Shown in pieces: positions 9,885 to 19,291 of a stretch of 64,000 nt of DNA (positions are counted from its first letter, which is position 1; each line of letters starts with the position of its first letter). The position numbers and the translations under genes are program-made. Source of the DNA: Granulicella aggregans (lineage in GTDB: Bacteria; Acidobacteriota; Terriglobia; Terriglobales; Acidobacteriaceae); contig NZ_JACHIP010000003.1 in the NCBI RefSeq assembly GCF_014203275.1, positions 310,001 to 374,000 of the forward strand. The letters run 5' to 3'. The notes beneath the pieces were generated by a model that saw nothing but the letters and a program-made list of their open reading frames with translations, ran no database searches and was not told the DNA's origin.

Positions 9885-9903
9885 CCCCTTCCTAGCGGAG
9901 GGG
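9885..9903 (+). terminator. Weak terminator-like hairpin
   Basis: CCCCTTCC (9885-9892), loop TAGC, GGAGGGG (9897-9903), with one bulged base and a short T run after. It lies between the small secreted protein and serS. Possible terminator, low certainty. Confidence 0.35.
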
Positions 9904-9937
9904 TCATTTGCTTTGCTGGCAGTTAGAATGAAGAGCG

Positions 9938-11284
9938 ATGATCGATCTGGGATTTGTACGGGCGAATTTGCCTTTAGTGGAAGAGAAGCTGCGTCAGCGC
10001 GGAGCCGATCCGGCTGCGTTGCTGGGTGATTTTGCGGAGATTGATCGCGAGCGGCGGGATGCTGTGACTCGCGTCGAAACGCTGAAGGCGCAGCGTAACA
10101 AGCTGACGGATGAGATCGCGGGAATGCGGCGTTCCGGAGGCGATGCAAGCGTGCTGATGGAGCAGACGAAGTCGCTGAAGGGCGAAGTTGAAGCCTTGGA
10201 GGCGACAGCTATAGCTGCCGACGAGAGGCTGCGCGATGTGCTCCAGACGCTGCCAAATCTTCCGCAGGATTCGGTCCCGGCAGGCAAGAGCGAGCACGAC
10301 AACGTCGAAGTGAAGGTTTGGGGCGAGCGGACGGAGTTTCCATTTGCCGCGAAGCCACATTGGGAGCTGGGCGAGGCCCTAGGTATTTTGGACTTCAACC
10401 GTGCAGCGAAGATTGCCGGATCGCGCTTTGTGGTGCACTTTGGGCAGGGAGCGCGGTTGGAGCGGGCGCTGGCGAACTTCATGATCGACCTGCATACGCG
10501 GGAGCATGGGTACACCGAGGTACTGCCGCCGTTCATGGTGAACTCGAAGTCGCTTTTTGGGACGGGGCAGTTGCCGAAGTTTGCCGAGGACCTCTTTCAT
10601 TGCGACGACAAGGGAGCGTACGAGCCGGGCAAGCTGCAGGAGAGCGATCACTGGCTGATCCCGACGGCTGAGGTTCCGGTAACAAATATCTTCCGCGACG
10701 AGACGCTGGACGAAGGGCAGCTGCCCATCTCTTTCTGCGCGTATACGCCGTGTTTCCGCAGCGAGGCGGGGTCATATGGCAAGGACGTTCGGGGGATGAT
10801 TCGGCAGCACCAGTTCCAGAAGGTCGAGTTGGTAAAGTTTGTGCGTCCGGAGGACTCGGACGCCGAGCATGAGTTGTTGACGAGCCATGCAGAGACGGTG
10901 CTCGAGAAGCTAGGGCTGCCGTATCGTCGGATGTTGTTGTGCGCGGGCGATATGGGGTTTTCCGCAGCAAAGACCTATGACCTGGAAGTGTGGTTGCCGG
11001 GACAGCAGCTTTATCGCGAGATTAGTTCGTGCTCGAACTTCGAGGCGTTCCAGGCGAGGCGCGCGAATATCCGCTACAAGCCGACGGGCGCAAAGAAGAG
11101 TGAGTTGCTGCATACGTTGAACGGCAGCGGGCTGGCTGTTGGGCGGACGTATCTCGCGATCCTGGAGAACTATCAGCAGGCGGATGGGTCTATCAAGGTG
11201 CCGGAGGTTCTGGTGCCGTACATGAATGGCGACACCGTGATCGGCGTGCAGACGCACCTGCATAAGAAAGGGATGTCGGCGTAA
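9938..11284 (+). CDS. serS: Seryl-tRNA synthetase
   Basis: Charges tRNA-Ser (and tRNA-Sec) with serine. 448 residues. The N-terminal antiparallel coiled coil (about 30-100) is followed by the class II catalytic core: motif 2 FRSEAGSYGKDVRGMIRQHQ, motif 3 NGSGLAVGRT near the C-terminus, and EISSCSNFEAFQARR. The stop codon overlaps the ATG of the next gene by one base (TAATG), so the downstream membrane protein is probably translated by coupling. Confidence 0.98.
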   Translation: MIDLGFVRANLPLVEEKLRQRGADPAALLGDFAEIDRERRDAVTRVETLKAQRNKLTDEIAGMRRSGGDASVLMEQTKSLKGEVEALEATAIAADERLRDVLQTLPNLPQDSVPAGKSEHDNVEVKVWGERTEFPFAAKPHWELGEALGILDFNRAAKIAGSRFVVHFGQGARLERALANFMIDLHTREHGYTEVLPPFMVNSKSLFGTGQLPKFAEDLFHCDDKGAYEPGKLQESDHWLIPTAEVPVTNIFRDETLDEGQLPISFCAYTPCFRSEAGSYGKDVRGMIRQHQFQKVELVKFVRPEDSDAEHELLTSHAETVLEKLGLPYRRMLLCAGDMGFSAAKTYDLEVWLPGQQLYREISSCSNFEAFQARRANIRYKPTGAKKSELLHTLNGSGLAVGRTYLAILENYQQADGSIKVPEVLVPYMNGDTVIGVQTHLHKKGMSA

Positions 11285-11673
11285 TGAAGCTTCTGAGTAG
11301 CTATTTCTGGTGGACGTATGAGCGCGGAAGTGTTCACTTCGACGTGATGGTGACGCTGATTTTGCTGTTCTTATTTGTGTCGCCGCACTATATCGACTAC
11401 GGCGCTAGGCCGGTGGCGAATGTGCCGCTGCGCGATAGCGAGGTTCTGGTGAAAGAGGCTGGGACAAGCGGGCAGAAGAATCGGTTTATCTATGAGATTC
11501 GCGCGGGCGGCGGGAGTGGCTCGCCAAATGCATCTCAAACTGAAAGCGAGCGCGTTGCAGCAATCATGCGAACCGTCGAGCCGATCTCGGGCGAGGTGAC
11601 TCTGGACCACTATGAGCCGGTGATGGATGGTAAGGGCAAGGTTGTGGCTTACGACGCCTGGGTGCTCCGGTAA
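11284..11673 (+). CDS. Small single-span membrane protein, ExbD-like size, unknown function
   Basis: 129 residues. One membrane segment near residues 19-38 (VMVTLILLFLFVSPHYIDYG), short cytoplasmic N-terminus, and a periplasmic C-terminal domain of about 90 residues. The TAATG junction with serS and the 29-base gap to the LolA-like gene suggest one transcript. The order serS, small membrane protein, LolA-like protein gives no clear pathway. I do not recognise a family with certainty; topology resembles ExbD but the conserved ExbD Asp context is not evident. Confidence 0.7.
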   Translation: MKLLSSYFWWTYERGSVHFDVMVTLILLFLFVSPHYIDYGARPVANVPLRDSEVLVKEAGTSGQKNRFIYEIRAGGGSGSPNASQTESERVAAIMRTVEPISGEVTLDHYEPVMDGKGKVVAYDAWVLR

Positions 11674-11702
11674 GAGCAGGGTTGTAGGGAACTGGGAGTG
11701 GG

Positions 11703-12440
11703 GTGCAAGTCTTTATGCGAATTTTTGTGGCGGGTTGTTTGTTGGGATTGTCGATGGTGGCGGGAGCTCAGCAGCCGGGGTTGGATGCGGTACTGAAGCA
11801 GATGGACGCGGCGAGTGTGGGGTTTAAGTCGGCGCAGGCTGATTTTCGTCGGGACACGTTTACGAAGGTGATCAAGGAGACGAGTTCGCAGTGCGGGATG
11901 ATCTACTTTGTGCGCAAAGGTGCTGCGACGGAGATGGGGTTGAAAGTGGCTCCTTCGGCAACTCAGGCTTGCGCGGGTGAGGCTTCGGCTACGGCGAATG
12001 GGACGCGGACGCTGGCCTATAAAGGCAGCGAGTTGCAGATCTATGAGCCTGGAACGAACCGGCTGACGGTGTTCCATACGGGCGCCAATCAGACGCAGGC
12101 CGAGAGTTTTTTGACGCTCGGGTTTGGCGGGAGCGGGACGGATCTTGCAAAGACGTGGAACATCACGGAGCAGGGAATGGAGACGATCAAAGACGGAGCG
12201 AAGCCCTATAACGTGGTGAAGTTGGACCTGGTGGCCAAGGACCCCAACAATCGGAATATGTTCTCGCACATCACGATATGGGTTGAGCCGACACTGGGGA
12301 TCTCGTTGAAGCAGCAGTTTTTTTCGCCATCGGGGGATCTGTTTACGACGTTCTTCGAGCACATCCGGTACAACCAGAAGGTGAACGAGGGTGCGTTCGC
12401 GATCAAGACGAATAAGGATACGCAGGTGGATCGGCGGTAG
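11703..12440 (+). CDS. LolA-like outer-membrane lipoprotein-sorting protein
   Basis: 245 residues; signal peptide ending AGAQQ, then a LolA/LolB-fold pattern (LDAVLKQMDAASVGFKSAQA, GMIYFVRKG, TLAYKGSELQIYEP, VWVEP-like strands). Such proteins carry lipoproteins or other lipidic cargo across the periplasm. GTG 11703 is used here with GGAGTGG just upstream; ATG 11715 is an equally good start that still leaves the whole signal peptide. Last gene of the serS transcript, followed by a strong family B hairpin. Confidence 0.75.
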   Translation: MQVFMRIFVAGCLLGLSMVAGAQQPGLDAVLKQMDAASVGFKSAQADFRRDTFTKVIKETSSQCGMIYFVRKGAATEMGLKVAPSATQACAGEASATANGTRTLAYKGSELQIYEPGTNRLTVFHTGANQTQAESFLTLGFGGSGTDLAKTWNITEQGMETIKDGAKPYNVVKLDLVAKDPNNRNMFSHITIWVEPTLGISLKQQFFSPSGDLFTTFFEHIRYNQKVNEGAFAIKTNKDTQVDRR

Positions 12441-12452
12441 GCTCTTGCGCCT

Positions 12453-12500
12453 TTGTGCCGGTCCCATTCATCGCGATGGTGCCGCGATGAATGGGCACAA
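12453..12500. repeat. Dispersed hairpin repeat, family B, copy 2
   Basis: Perfect 13-base arms CCCATTCATCGCG (12463-12475) and CGCGATGAATGGG (12483-12495), loop ATGGTGC; outer TTGTGCC and GGCACAA extend the symmetry around a bulge. It is followed at about 12519-12535 by a degenerate half of family A (CTCAGGATGAC). It lies between convergent genes and may terminate the serS transcript. Confidence 0.75.
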
Positions 12501-12555
12501 GGCTGTAAGCGGCCAAACGCTTTGCTCAGGATGACGGTTTTGTTGGGGTAGGAAG

Positions 12556-12588
12556 AAAGAAGCGTCAGCTTGCGGCTGACGCTTCTTT
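12556..12588 (-). terminator. Rho-independent terminator overlapping the end of the GT-C gene
   Basis: Perfect 14-base arms AAAGAAGCGTCAGC (12556-12569) and GCTGACGCTTCTTT (12575-12588) with a 5-base loop. Read on the minus strand it ends in TTTCTTCC. The last eight codons of the glycosyltransferase, including its stop, form one arm and the loop, so termination signal and coding end are shared. Confidence 0.8.
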
Positions 12589-13986
12589 GCGTTGGAAGAG
12601 GATGGCAGCGCAGAGGATGGTGATGGGAAAGAGTTCGAGGGTGTAGCGGTCTTCCGAGTTGTCGAGAGTCAGCAGCAACGCGCAGCGGAGAACTACGTAA
12701 GCCGCCATCGCCAGCGCAAGTGGGGCATGGTCGGCGAATGTGGGCGTGAAGGACTTCCAGCGTATAAAGCCGCAAACTCCGAGGATCATGTAAGCGAGAT
12801 TGAGTAAGGCGTAAGCGATGGCGAAGGTCGATTCCTTGCGGTCTTCGTTCCATTGCCACCATTCGAGAGTGATGGCTGTGAGCTCAAGGCGTGGGCGGAA
12901 GAGCATGTTTGCTAAGCGTGCGATGGGGAGAACGATGTAGTAGCGGAGTGGGTGGCCGGAGATGCGTTCGGCGGCCAGGGTGTTGAAGCGTGCGTCGAGC
13001 GAAGGAGAGTCGCTGTCGGTGAGGTTGTAGTCGGCGAGGAGCCTAGCTGTCTCCGCGCGTTGGGCGGGGGAGTCGAAGGCGCGGGCGGGCAGGTCGGTGA
13101 TCTTGATGTCGCTGCTGTCGTAGTTCCAGTAGACGTACTCGTTGCTTGCGAACTCGATGGCCCAGGTGCGGTACCAGCGTTGGAAGCCGAGGGGGACGTG
13201 TTCTCCAGGGTCGGTGGCAGAGCGTGGGGCCAGGGGCTGGACGACGTGGAAGGTGTGCCAGTTGCGTGCGGCCCAAGGTGCGAGTGGAAGGACGACGCAG
13301 AACGCAGCAACCAGGACCGGAAGGAGCCGAGCGGGAAGCGACGACGGCGTGTTGGCGCGGGAGCGTGCGGCGAGCCAGAGCATGGCCGGGACGATGGCGG
13401 CGGCGAGGAGGCCTTGTTCCGGACGGATGAGAATGGCGGCGGCGAGCGAGGCGGCGAGGAGCCAGAGCCAGAGGTTGTAGCGGAAGGTGGTCTCGCTCCA
13501 GCGGTGGAGGGTATAGAAGGAGGCGGCGATGAAGAAGAGGGTGAGCGTCTCGGTGAGGGCGGAGCCGACGTAGTTGGCGGTGAAGGGGCAGAGGACGGCG
13601 AGCCAGAGGGCGGCCATGCTGGATCGGATGCCGAAGAGGCGGCGGGCAAGATCGGCGACGAGGCAGCAGGTGGCGAGATCGATGAGGAGCTGGAGATAGA
13701 GGACGGCGTGGTAGTTCTCAACGCCGAAGATAAGGAAGCAGAGGGCGAGGAAGAGCGGATAGCCAGGGACGCGGATGAGGGTGGGGCGGGGTGGTTCTCC
13801 GTTGACGGTGAAGCCGAAGACGTGGTGCTGAAGGAGGTTTTTCGCGATGTCGCCGTAGAGGAGGGTATCGGTGGTGAGTTTTGGGGCCGTAATTATGAAG
13901 TAAAGGCGGAGTGCGATTCCTGTCGCGAGGGCGATCGTGACCCATACCCACAGTTTTGCTCTCGGTTGCGCCATCTCTCGCATCAT
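12565..13986 (-). CDS. Polytopic GT-C glycosyltransferase (GT39/ArnT-like)
   Basis: 473 residues with about ten to twelve hydrophobic segments. The first periplasmic loop carries the acidic site expected of GT-C enzymes (TTDTLLYGDIAKNLL), which bind a lipid-phosphate-linked sugar donor and glycosylate lipid or protein on the periplasmic face. The order of features matches the ArnT/PMT superfamily; acceptor unknown. It is divergent from the GH18-like/NodB/GT2 fusion gene, suggesting a neighbourhood for envelope polysaccharide. A second, broken gene of this superfamily is at 29618-30961. Confidence 0.82.
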   Translation of the reverse strand: MMREMAQPRAKLWVWVTIALATGIALRLYFIITAPKLTTDTLLYGDIAKNLLQHHVFGFTVNGEPPRPTLIRVPGYPLFLALCFLIFGVENYHAVLYLQLLIDLATCCLVADLARRLFGIRSSMAALWLAVLCPFTANYVGSALTETLTLFFIAASFYTLHRWSETTFRYNLWLWLLAASLAAAILIRPEQGLLAAAIVPAMLWLAARSRANTPSSLPARLLPVLVAAFCVVLPLAPWAARNWHTFHVVQPLAPRSATDPGEHVPLGFQRWYRTWAIEFASNEYVYWNYDSSDIKITDLPARAFDSPAQRAETARLLADYNLTDSDSPSLDARFNTLAAERISGHPLRYYIVLPIARLANMLFRPRLELTAITLEWWQWNEDRKESTFAIAYALLNLAYMILGVCGFIRWKSFTPTFADHAPLALAMAAYVVLRCALLLTLDNSEDRYTLELFPITILCAAILFQRKEASAAS

Positions 13987-14003
13987 ACTGAAGATGCAAT
14001 GCG

Positions 14004-14032
14004 TTGACTGGAGGATGAGGTGTCACTACGAT
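14004..14032 (+). promoter_or_regulatory. Candidate sigma70 promoter for the GH18-like/NodB/GT2 gene
   Basis: TTGACT (14004-14009), a 17-base spacer, TACGAT (14027-14032). Five of six and four of six consensus matches, about 65 bases upstream of the GTG start and inside the divergent spacer. Prediction only. Confidence 0.4.
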
Positions 14033-14096
14033 TGGCTTCAGTGCTCCGTCCCCAAACGATATCTCGGTGTTTCTTCCCTTTAGCGAGTAGGCAGTC

Positions 14097-17000
14097 GTGA
14101 GCCAACAGGTTTTTTACGATCCACAAAGAAGACGCTGGAAGCGGCTGCGGCGCGTCCTGGACGTCGCGGCGCTGCTGGGGCTGGTCGTAGGCGTGATCTT
14201 CATTATCGGATTGCTGCGGGTGAAGCCGATGAAGGAGCTTCTGCTGCCAGCGACGCAGCACAACTATCGCGCTCTGGAGGCGAAGCCTGCGACCGCGAAG
14301 ACGACGGCGCAGAAGCTGCGGCGTGCTCCGCACCGGAAGACTGACAAGGCCCCATCCGATATCACGTTGAACTCGGGTGAAGGTCTGCGCGCTGCGTACT
14401 ACGTGGAGTGGGACCCTTCGAGCTACCCTTCGCTGAAGCAGCACATCAAGCAGATCGATCTGCTGTTCCCGGATTGGCTACACGTGGTGGGCACGGACGG
14501 AGACATCACGGCGAATACGATCGACAATACTGCGTTTTCGATTGTTGACCGGTCGGGGGTGCATGGAGTCGATCGCGAGAACAAGGTAGCGCGGGCGATC
14601 TCCGATGCCCATGAAGATACGGAAGTCTTTCCGCTGGTGAACAACTTTGATCCTAGGAAAGGAATGTTTGTTCCGCTGGTAGGCGACTTTTTGGAGAGCG
14701 ATGCCTCGCGGGCGCGATTTGTAACTGAGATCGATACATTTCTGGCGAAGAACACTTTGTATCGGGGGATAGCGCTCGATCTGGAGGAGATTCCGACAGC
14801 GGCCCAGCCTGGATATCGTGCGCTGATCGAAGCGGTCTACAACGACTTCCATCGCCGGAATCTGAAGCTCTATATCAACACGCCGGTCAGCGATCCAGAC
14901 TATGACCTGAAGTTCATGGCCGACCACTCGGACGGGTTGATGATCATGAACTATGACGAGCACCAGGTGGACAGCCAGCCGGGGCCGATTGCGTCGCAGG
15001 ATTGGTTTATCGACAACCTGAAGAACGTCCTGAAGGTCGTGCCAAAAGAGAAGATCATCTGCTCGCTGGGCAGCTATGGCTACGACTGGACGACAGCGTT
15101 GCCGCCGCCCGGTCCGGCGAAGGTAGTGAAGGGAAAGAAGGTTGCGGAGTCGGCTCCAGCGAAGGTGCTGAATGCGACGGCGCTTTCCACGCAGGAGGCG
15201 TGGCAGGCAGCTTCGGACGCGGATGCGCAGGTGCAGTTCGATCCTGATGCAATGAATGCGCACTTCGCCTATGACGATGAGGACGCGAAGGTCCGGCACC
15301 AGGTCTGGTTTCTCGACGGCGTGACCGTATTGAACGAGATGCGCGCGGCGCGGGCCTTGGGCATCCAGACGATTGGTCTTTGGCGACTCGGCTCGGAAGA
15401 CGATTCGCTGTGGAAGATATGGGACAAGCCGCAACGGGTTGATGCGTGGAAAGACCTGGGGCAGGTTGAGCCGGGATATGACGTTGACGACGAGGGCGAG
15501 GGCGACATCATGCGGGTCACCAGGAAGCCGCAGAGTGGCCAGCGCACGATGACGCTCGAAGATGACGACGAAGTCCCGATGGACCAGCGCAGCGTGGTGA
15601 ACGAGCAGATGAAGTCGTATCCGCTGCCCTACACGGTGCAGTATGTCGGCTACAACAAGAAGAAGGTGGCGCTGTCGTTCGACGATGGGCCAGATCCGGA
15701 GTGGACTCCGAAGATTCTGGACGTGTTGAAGAAGTACAGCGTGTCGGGAACATTCTTCATGATTGGCGAGGAGGCGGAGAACAATGTTGGCGTGATGAAG
15801 CGGGTTTACCGCGAAGGCCACGAGATCGGGAACCACACGTTCACGCACCCGGACATCAGCGGCATATCAAGTGCGCAGGTGAAGCTGCAGGTAGTGGCGA
15901 CGGAGCGGCTGTTTGCGGCGAAGCTTGGAGTGAACCCACTTTATTTCAGGCCTCCGTACTCGATCGACCAGGAGCCTGATACCAACGACCAGGCTGCTCC
16001 GGTGGAGCTGATCCAGAACCTCGGCTACGTAGTGGTGGGCAACAAGATCGATACGGATGATTGGGACGAGCATCCACGGAAGTCGCCGGAAGAGATTCGG
16101 GACAGCGTCTTCCGGCAAATCGATGCGATGGAGAAGAATCCGTGGGGTCGTGGTTCGGTCATCCTTCTGCATGATGGTGGAGGGGATCGTTCGGCAACGG
16201 TAGCGGCACTGCCGGTACTGATTGAAGCGCTGCAGGCGCGGGGATATCAGATTGTTCCCGTATCGCAGCTGGTCGGACAGACGCGCGAACAGGTAATGGT
16301 TCCCTTGATGGGATGGCGGCAGCGGTCGCTGGCATTTGCGGACTCTGTTGCGTTCTTCTTTATCTCGTTCTTCAACCACTTTGTTGTGGCCGTGTTTTTT
16401 GTCGGCGACATTTTGATGACGGGACGGCTGATCATTATCGGACTGTTTGCCATCATCGATCGGCTGCGCAAGCGGAAGAACTTTGCGCCGGATGACTACA
16501 ATCCGCGCGTGGCGGTGCTGATTCCGGCTTACAACGAAGAGTTGGTCATCGTGCGGACGATCCGTTCTGTGATGATGTCGAACTACAAGAACATGCACAT
16601 CATCGTGATCGACGATGGATCGAAGGACCGCACCAGCGAGGTGGCGCGGGCGGCGTATCCGAAGGAGATTGAGGCGGGTCGTCTGACGGTGTTGACCAAG
16701 CCGAACGGCGGCAAGGCTGATGCGTTGAACTACGCTCTGGACTACGTGGATGAGGATATTTATGTCGGCATTGATGCGGATGGCGTGATTGCGCATGACG
16801 CGATTACGCGGCTGGTGCCGCACTTTGCGAATCCGAAGATTGGAGCAGTCGCGGGAAATGCGAAGGTGGGCAATCGAGTGAATCTGTGGACTCGATGGCA
16901 GGCGCTGGAGTACATCACCAGCCAGAACTTTGAGCGGCGAGCGCTGGATCTGTTCGATGTGGTGATGGTGGTGCCGGGCGCGATTGGCGCTTGGCGGACG

Positions 17001-17654
17001 GAGGCGGTCAAAGCCGGGAATGGCTATCACACGAACACCGTGGCCGAGGATGCCGACCTGACGATGAACATCCTGGAGCAAGGCTACTCGGTGATCTACG
17101 AGGACCAGGCGTTGGCGTTTACCGAGGCGCCGGTGAATGCGGATGGGCTGATGCGGCAGAGGTTCCGGTGGTCGTTCGGAATTCTGCAGGCCATCTATAA
17201 ACATAAAGGCGCGATTCGGAAACACCGGGCGATGGGGCTGTTTGCGCTGCCGAACATCTTGATCTTCCAGATTTTGCTGCCGCTGGTTTCGCCGTTGATC
17301 GACCTGATGTTTGTGGCGGGGATCTTCCACTATTTCATCGACCACTACTTTCATCCCGAATCAGCTTCGACAGCCAGCTTGTATAAGCTGATTGCGTTTT
17401 TTCTGACATTTACGGTAATCGATTTTGCGGCTTCGGCGGTCGCGTTCGCGCTGGAACGGAAACACCAGGCGAGCAAAGGGGATTGGTGGCTGCTGGTGCA
17501 CATCTGGATACAGCGGTTCACGTACCGGCAGGTGTTTTCGCTGGTGTTGCTGAAGACGGTGAAGCGCGCTGTGGACGGGAAGCCGTTCAACTGGGACAAA
17601 CTGGACAGGACGGCGAAGATGTCGGCGGAGACGGAGAAGCTGACTGCGGGGTGA
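14097..17654 (+). CDS. Trifunctional envelope polysaccharide protein: GH18-like domain, NodB deacetylase, GT2 synthase
   Basis: 1185 residues, GTG start. An N-terminal membrane anchor (about 23-43) is followed by a GH18-like domain (about 95-465). Its active-site strand reads GIALDLEEIP with Asp228 and Glu230 kept but the earlier aspartates of DxxDxDxE replaced by Arg and Ala. A NodB polysaccharide deacetylase domain (about 520-715) has the full set: SFDDGP (Asp529), HTFTH (His580, His584), RPPY, DTDDWDEH and LLHDGGG. After more membrane segments comes a processive GT2 domain (about 803-1030): IPAYNE, IDDGS, DAD, AEDAD and QRFRW, followed by further membrane spans. The combination suggests one polypeptide that makes, deacetylates and perhaps trims or binds a poly-GlcNAc-like polymer. 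Confidence 0.9.
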   Translation: MSQQVFYDPQRRRWKRLRRVLDVAALLGLVVGVIFIIGLLRVKPMKELLLPATQHNYRALEAKPATAKTTAQKLRRAPHRKTDKAPSDITLNSGEGLRAAYYVEWDPSSYPSLKQHIKQIDLLFPDWLHVVGTDGDITANTIDNTAFSIVDRSGVHGVDRENKVARAISDAHEDTEVFPLVNNFDPRKGMFVPLVGDFLESDASRARFVTEIDTFLAKNTLYRGIALDLEEIPTAAQPGYRALIEAVYNDFHRRNLKLYINTPVSDPDYDLKFMADHSDGLMIMNYDEHQVDSQPGPIASQDWFIDNLKNVLKVVPKEKIICSLGSYGYDWTTALPPPGPAKVVKGKKVAESAPAKVLNATALSTQEAWQAASDADAQVQFDPDAMNAHFAYDDEDAKVRHQVWFLDGVTVLNEMRAARALGIQTIGLWRLGSEDDSLWKIWDKPQRVDAWKDLGQVEPGYDVDDEGEGDIMRVTRKPQSGQRTMTLEDDDEVPMDQRSVVNEQMKSYPLPYTVQYVGYNKKKVALSFDDGPDPEWTPKILDVLKKYSVSGTFFMIGEEAENNVGVMKRVYREGHEIGNHTFTHPDISGISSAQVKLQVVATERLFAAKLGVNPLYFRPPYSIDQEPDTNDQAAPVELIQNLGYVVVGNKIDTDDWDEHPRKSPEEIRDSVFRQIDAMEKNPWGRGSVILLHDGGGDRSATVAALPVLIEALQARGYQIVPVSQLVGQTREQVMVPLMGWRQRSLAFADSVAFFFISFFNHFVVAVFFVGDILMTGRLIIIGLFAIIDRLRKRKNFAPDDYNPRVAVLIPAYNEELVIVRTIRSVMMSNYKNMHIIVIDDGSKDRTSEVARAAYPKEIEAGRLTVLTKPNGGKADALNYALDYVDEDIYVGIDADGVIAHDAITRLVPHFANPKIGAVAGNAKVGNRVNLWTRWQALEYITSQNFERRALDLFDVVMVVPGAIGAWRTEAVKAGNGYHTNTVAEDADLTMNILEQGYSVIYEDQALAFTEAPVNADGLMRQRFRWSFGILQAIYKHKGAIRKHRAMGLFALPNILIFQILLPLVSPLIDLMFVAGIFHYFIDHYFHPESASTASLYKLIAFFLTFTVIDFAASAVAFALERKHQASKGDWWLLVHIWIQRFTYRQVFSLVLLKTVKRAVDGKPFNWDKLDRTAKMSAETEKLTAG

Positions 17655-17698
17655 GCTTCGTGCTGCGGGTGATGGGCGGGCCAGCGTAGAATCGAGGT

Positions 17699-19291
17699 AT
17701 GGCCACTCTCACGATTCAGCCCGCCGTTGCTGAACTCTCTCCCTTTGCTACCGAGCTTTTCGTTGATTTCTCCGCGTCTGAGAACAAGATTGCTATGGAG
17801 GCCGCGCTGGCTTCTGTGTACGCGAAGCTGGGGCGCGAGTACGACATGGTGATCGGCGGTCAGCCGATCAAGACGACCGGAAAGATCGTTTCGGTTAATC
17901 CAGCGAATCCTTCGCAGGTCGTCGGCACGCATCAGCGGGCAGGAGCGGAGCATGTTGAGACTGCGATTGCTTCGGCGCATAGAGCGTTCGCTTCGTGGAG
18001 CAAGCGGCCAGTGAGCGAGCGAGTGCAGTTTCTGCTGCAGGCGGCGGAGCTGATTCGCGAGCGCAAGTTCGAGTTCTGCGCGTGGCTGACGTATGAAGTG
18101 GGAAAGAATTGGGCCGAGGCTGACGCCGATGTCGCCGAGTGCATTGACTTCCTGGAGTTTTACGCGCGTGAGGCGCTGCGGCTAAATGAGGCGAAGACGC
18201 CGATCCAGTATCCCGGCGAGAAGAACCAGTTGAAGTACATTCCGCTGGGCGTGGGCGCGGTGATTCCGCCGTGGAACTTCCCGTTTGCGATTATGGCGGG
18301 GATGACGGCGGCGGCGATTGTGACCGGAAATACCGTCATCCTGAAGCCTTCGGTCGATGCTTCGACGATCGCTGCGATCTTTTATGAGTTGCTGCAGGAG
18401 ATTGGGTTGCCGGATGGCGTGGTGAACTTCTGTCCGGGCGAGGGGCCGGAGTTTGGCTCGGAGGTTGTGGCGCACCCTAAGACACGGTTTATCGCATTTA
18501 CGGGCTCGAAGAAGGTTGGGCTTGAGATTCATGAAAGTGCCGCCAAGACGCGCGCCGGGCAGATCTGGATCAAGCGGACGGTGCTGGAGATGGGTGGTAA
18601 GGACTCGATTATCGTGGACCGCGATTGCGATATTGAGGCGGCGGTTGATGGGGTTGCGGCGAGTGCGTTCGGGTTCAATGGGCAGAAGTGCTCGGCGTGT
18701 TCGCGGGTGATTGTGGATGCGGCGATTTATGACGTCTTCTGCGACCGGCTGGTGGAGCGGGTCGAGGCGATCAAACAGGGCGATCCGGCGAAGAACTTCT
18801 ATGCCGGACCGGTGATCAGCCCGCTCGCTTACAAGCGGGTGCTGGACTATATCGAGATTGGCAAGGGTGAAGGGCGGCTATTGACGGGCGGCGCGGCAGT
18901 CGAGACGGCTGAGAAGGGCTACTTTATCGCTCCGACGGTGATTGCGGATGTTTCGCCTACCGCACGGATTGCGCAGGAGGAGATCTTTGGGCCGGTGCTG
19001 GCGGTGATCAAGTCACAGAGCTTCGATGAGGCTCTGGAGATCGCGAACAACACCGAGTATGGGCTGACCGGGGCGGTGTACTCGAACTCGCGCGAGCATT
19101 TGGAGCGGGCGCGGGAGGAGTTCTTCGTCGGGAATCTATACTTCAACCGGAAATGCACGGGAGCTATGGTCGGGGCGCACCCGTTTGGTGGGTTCAATAT
19201 GAGCGGAACGGACTCGAAGGCGGGTGGGCCGGACTATCTGCTGCTGTTTACGCAGGCGAAGTCGATTGCGGATAAGGTGACGGGCGTATAA
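17699..19291 (+). CDS. pruA: L-glutamate gamma-semialdehyde (P5C) dehydrogenase
   Basis: Oxidises glutamate semialdehyde to glutamate with NAD+, the second step of proline degradation. 530 residues, the monofunctional RocA/PruA type without a proline dehydrogenase domain. Visible motifs: PPWNFPFAI, FTGSKKVG, the catalytic Glu in VLEMGGKD (about 297) and catalytic Cys331 in NGQKCSACS, then QEEIFGPV and HPFGGFNMSGTDSKAGG. No putA/prodh neighbour is present. Downstream is a family C repeat, then the convergent regulator gene. Confidence 0.95.
   Translation: MATLTIQPAVAELSPFATELFVDFSASENKIAMEAALASVYAKLGREYDMVIGGQPIKTTGKIVSVNPANPSQVVGTHQRAGAEHVETAIASAHRAFASWSKRPVSERVQFLLQAAELIRERKFEFCAWLTYEVGKNWAEADADVAECIDFLEFYAREALRLNEAKTPIQYPGEKNQLKYIPLGVGAVIPPWNFPFAIMAGMTAAAIVTGNTVILKPSVDASTIAAIFYELLQEIGLPDGVVNFCPGEGPEFGSEVVAHPKTRFIAFTGSKKVGLEIHESAAKTRAGQIWIKRTVLEMGGKDSIIVDRDCDIEAAVDGVAASAFGFNGQKCSACSRVIVDAAIYDVFCDRLVERVEAIKQGDPAKNFYAGPVISPLAYKRVLDYIEIGKGEGRLLTGGAAVETAEKGYFIAPTVIADVSPTARIAQEEIFGPVLAVIKSQSFDEALEIANNTEYGLTGAVYSNSREHLERAREEFFVGNLYFNRKCTGAMVGAHPFGGFNMSGTDSKAGGPDYLLLFTQAKSIADKVTGV

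Noticed and set aside
14478..15848. Long antisense frame (456 codons) under the GH18-like/NodB/GT2 gene, and others at 15867-17354
   Set aside because: Shadow of a strongly conserved gene in GC-rich DNA; no ribosome site and no recognisable protein.
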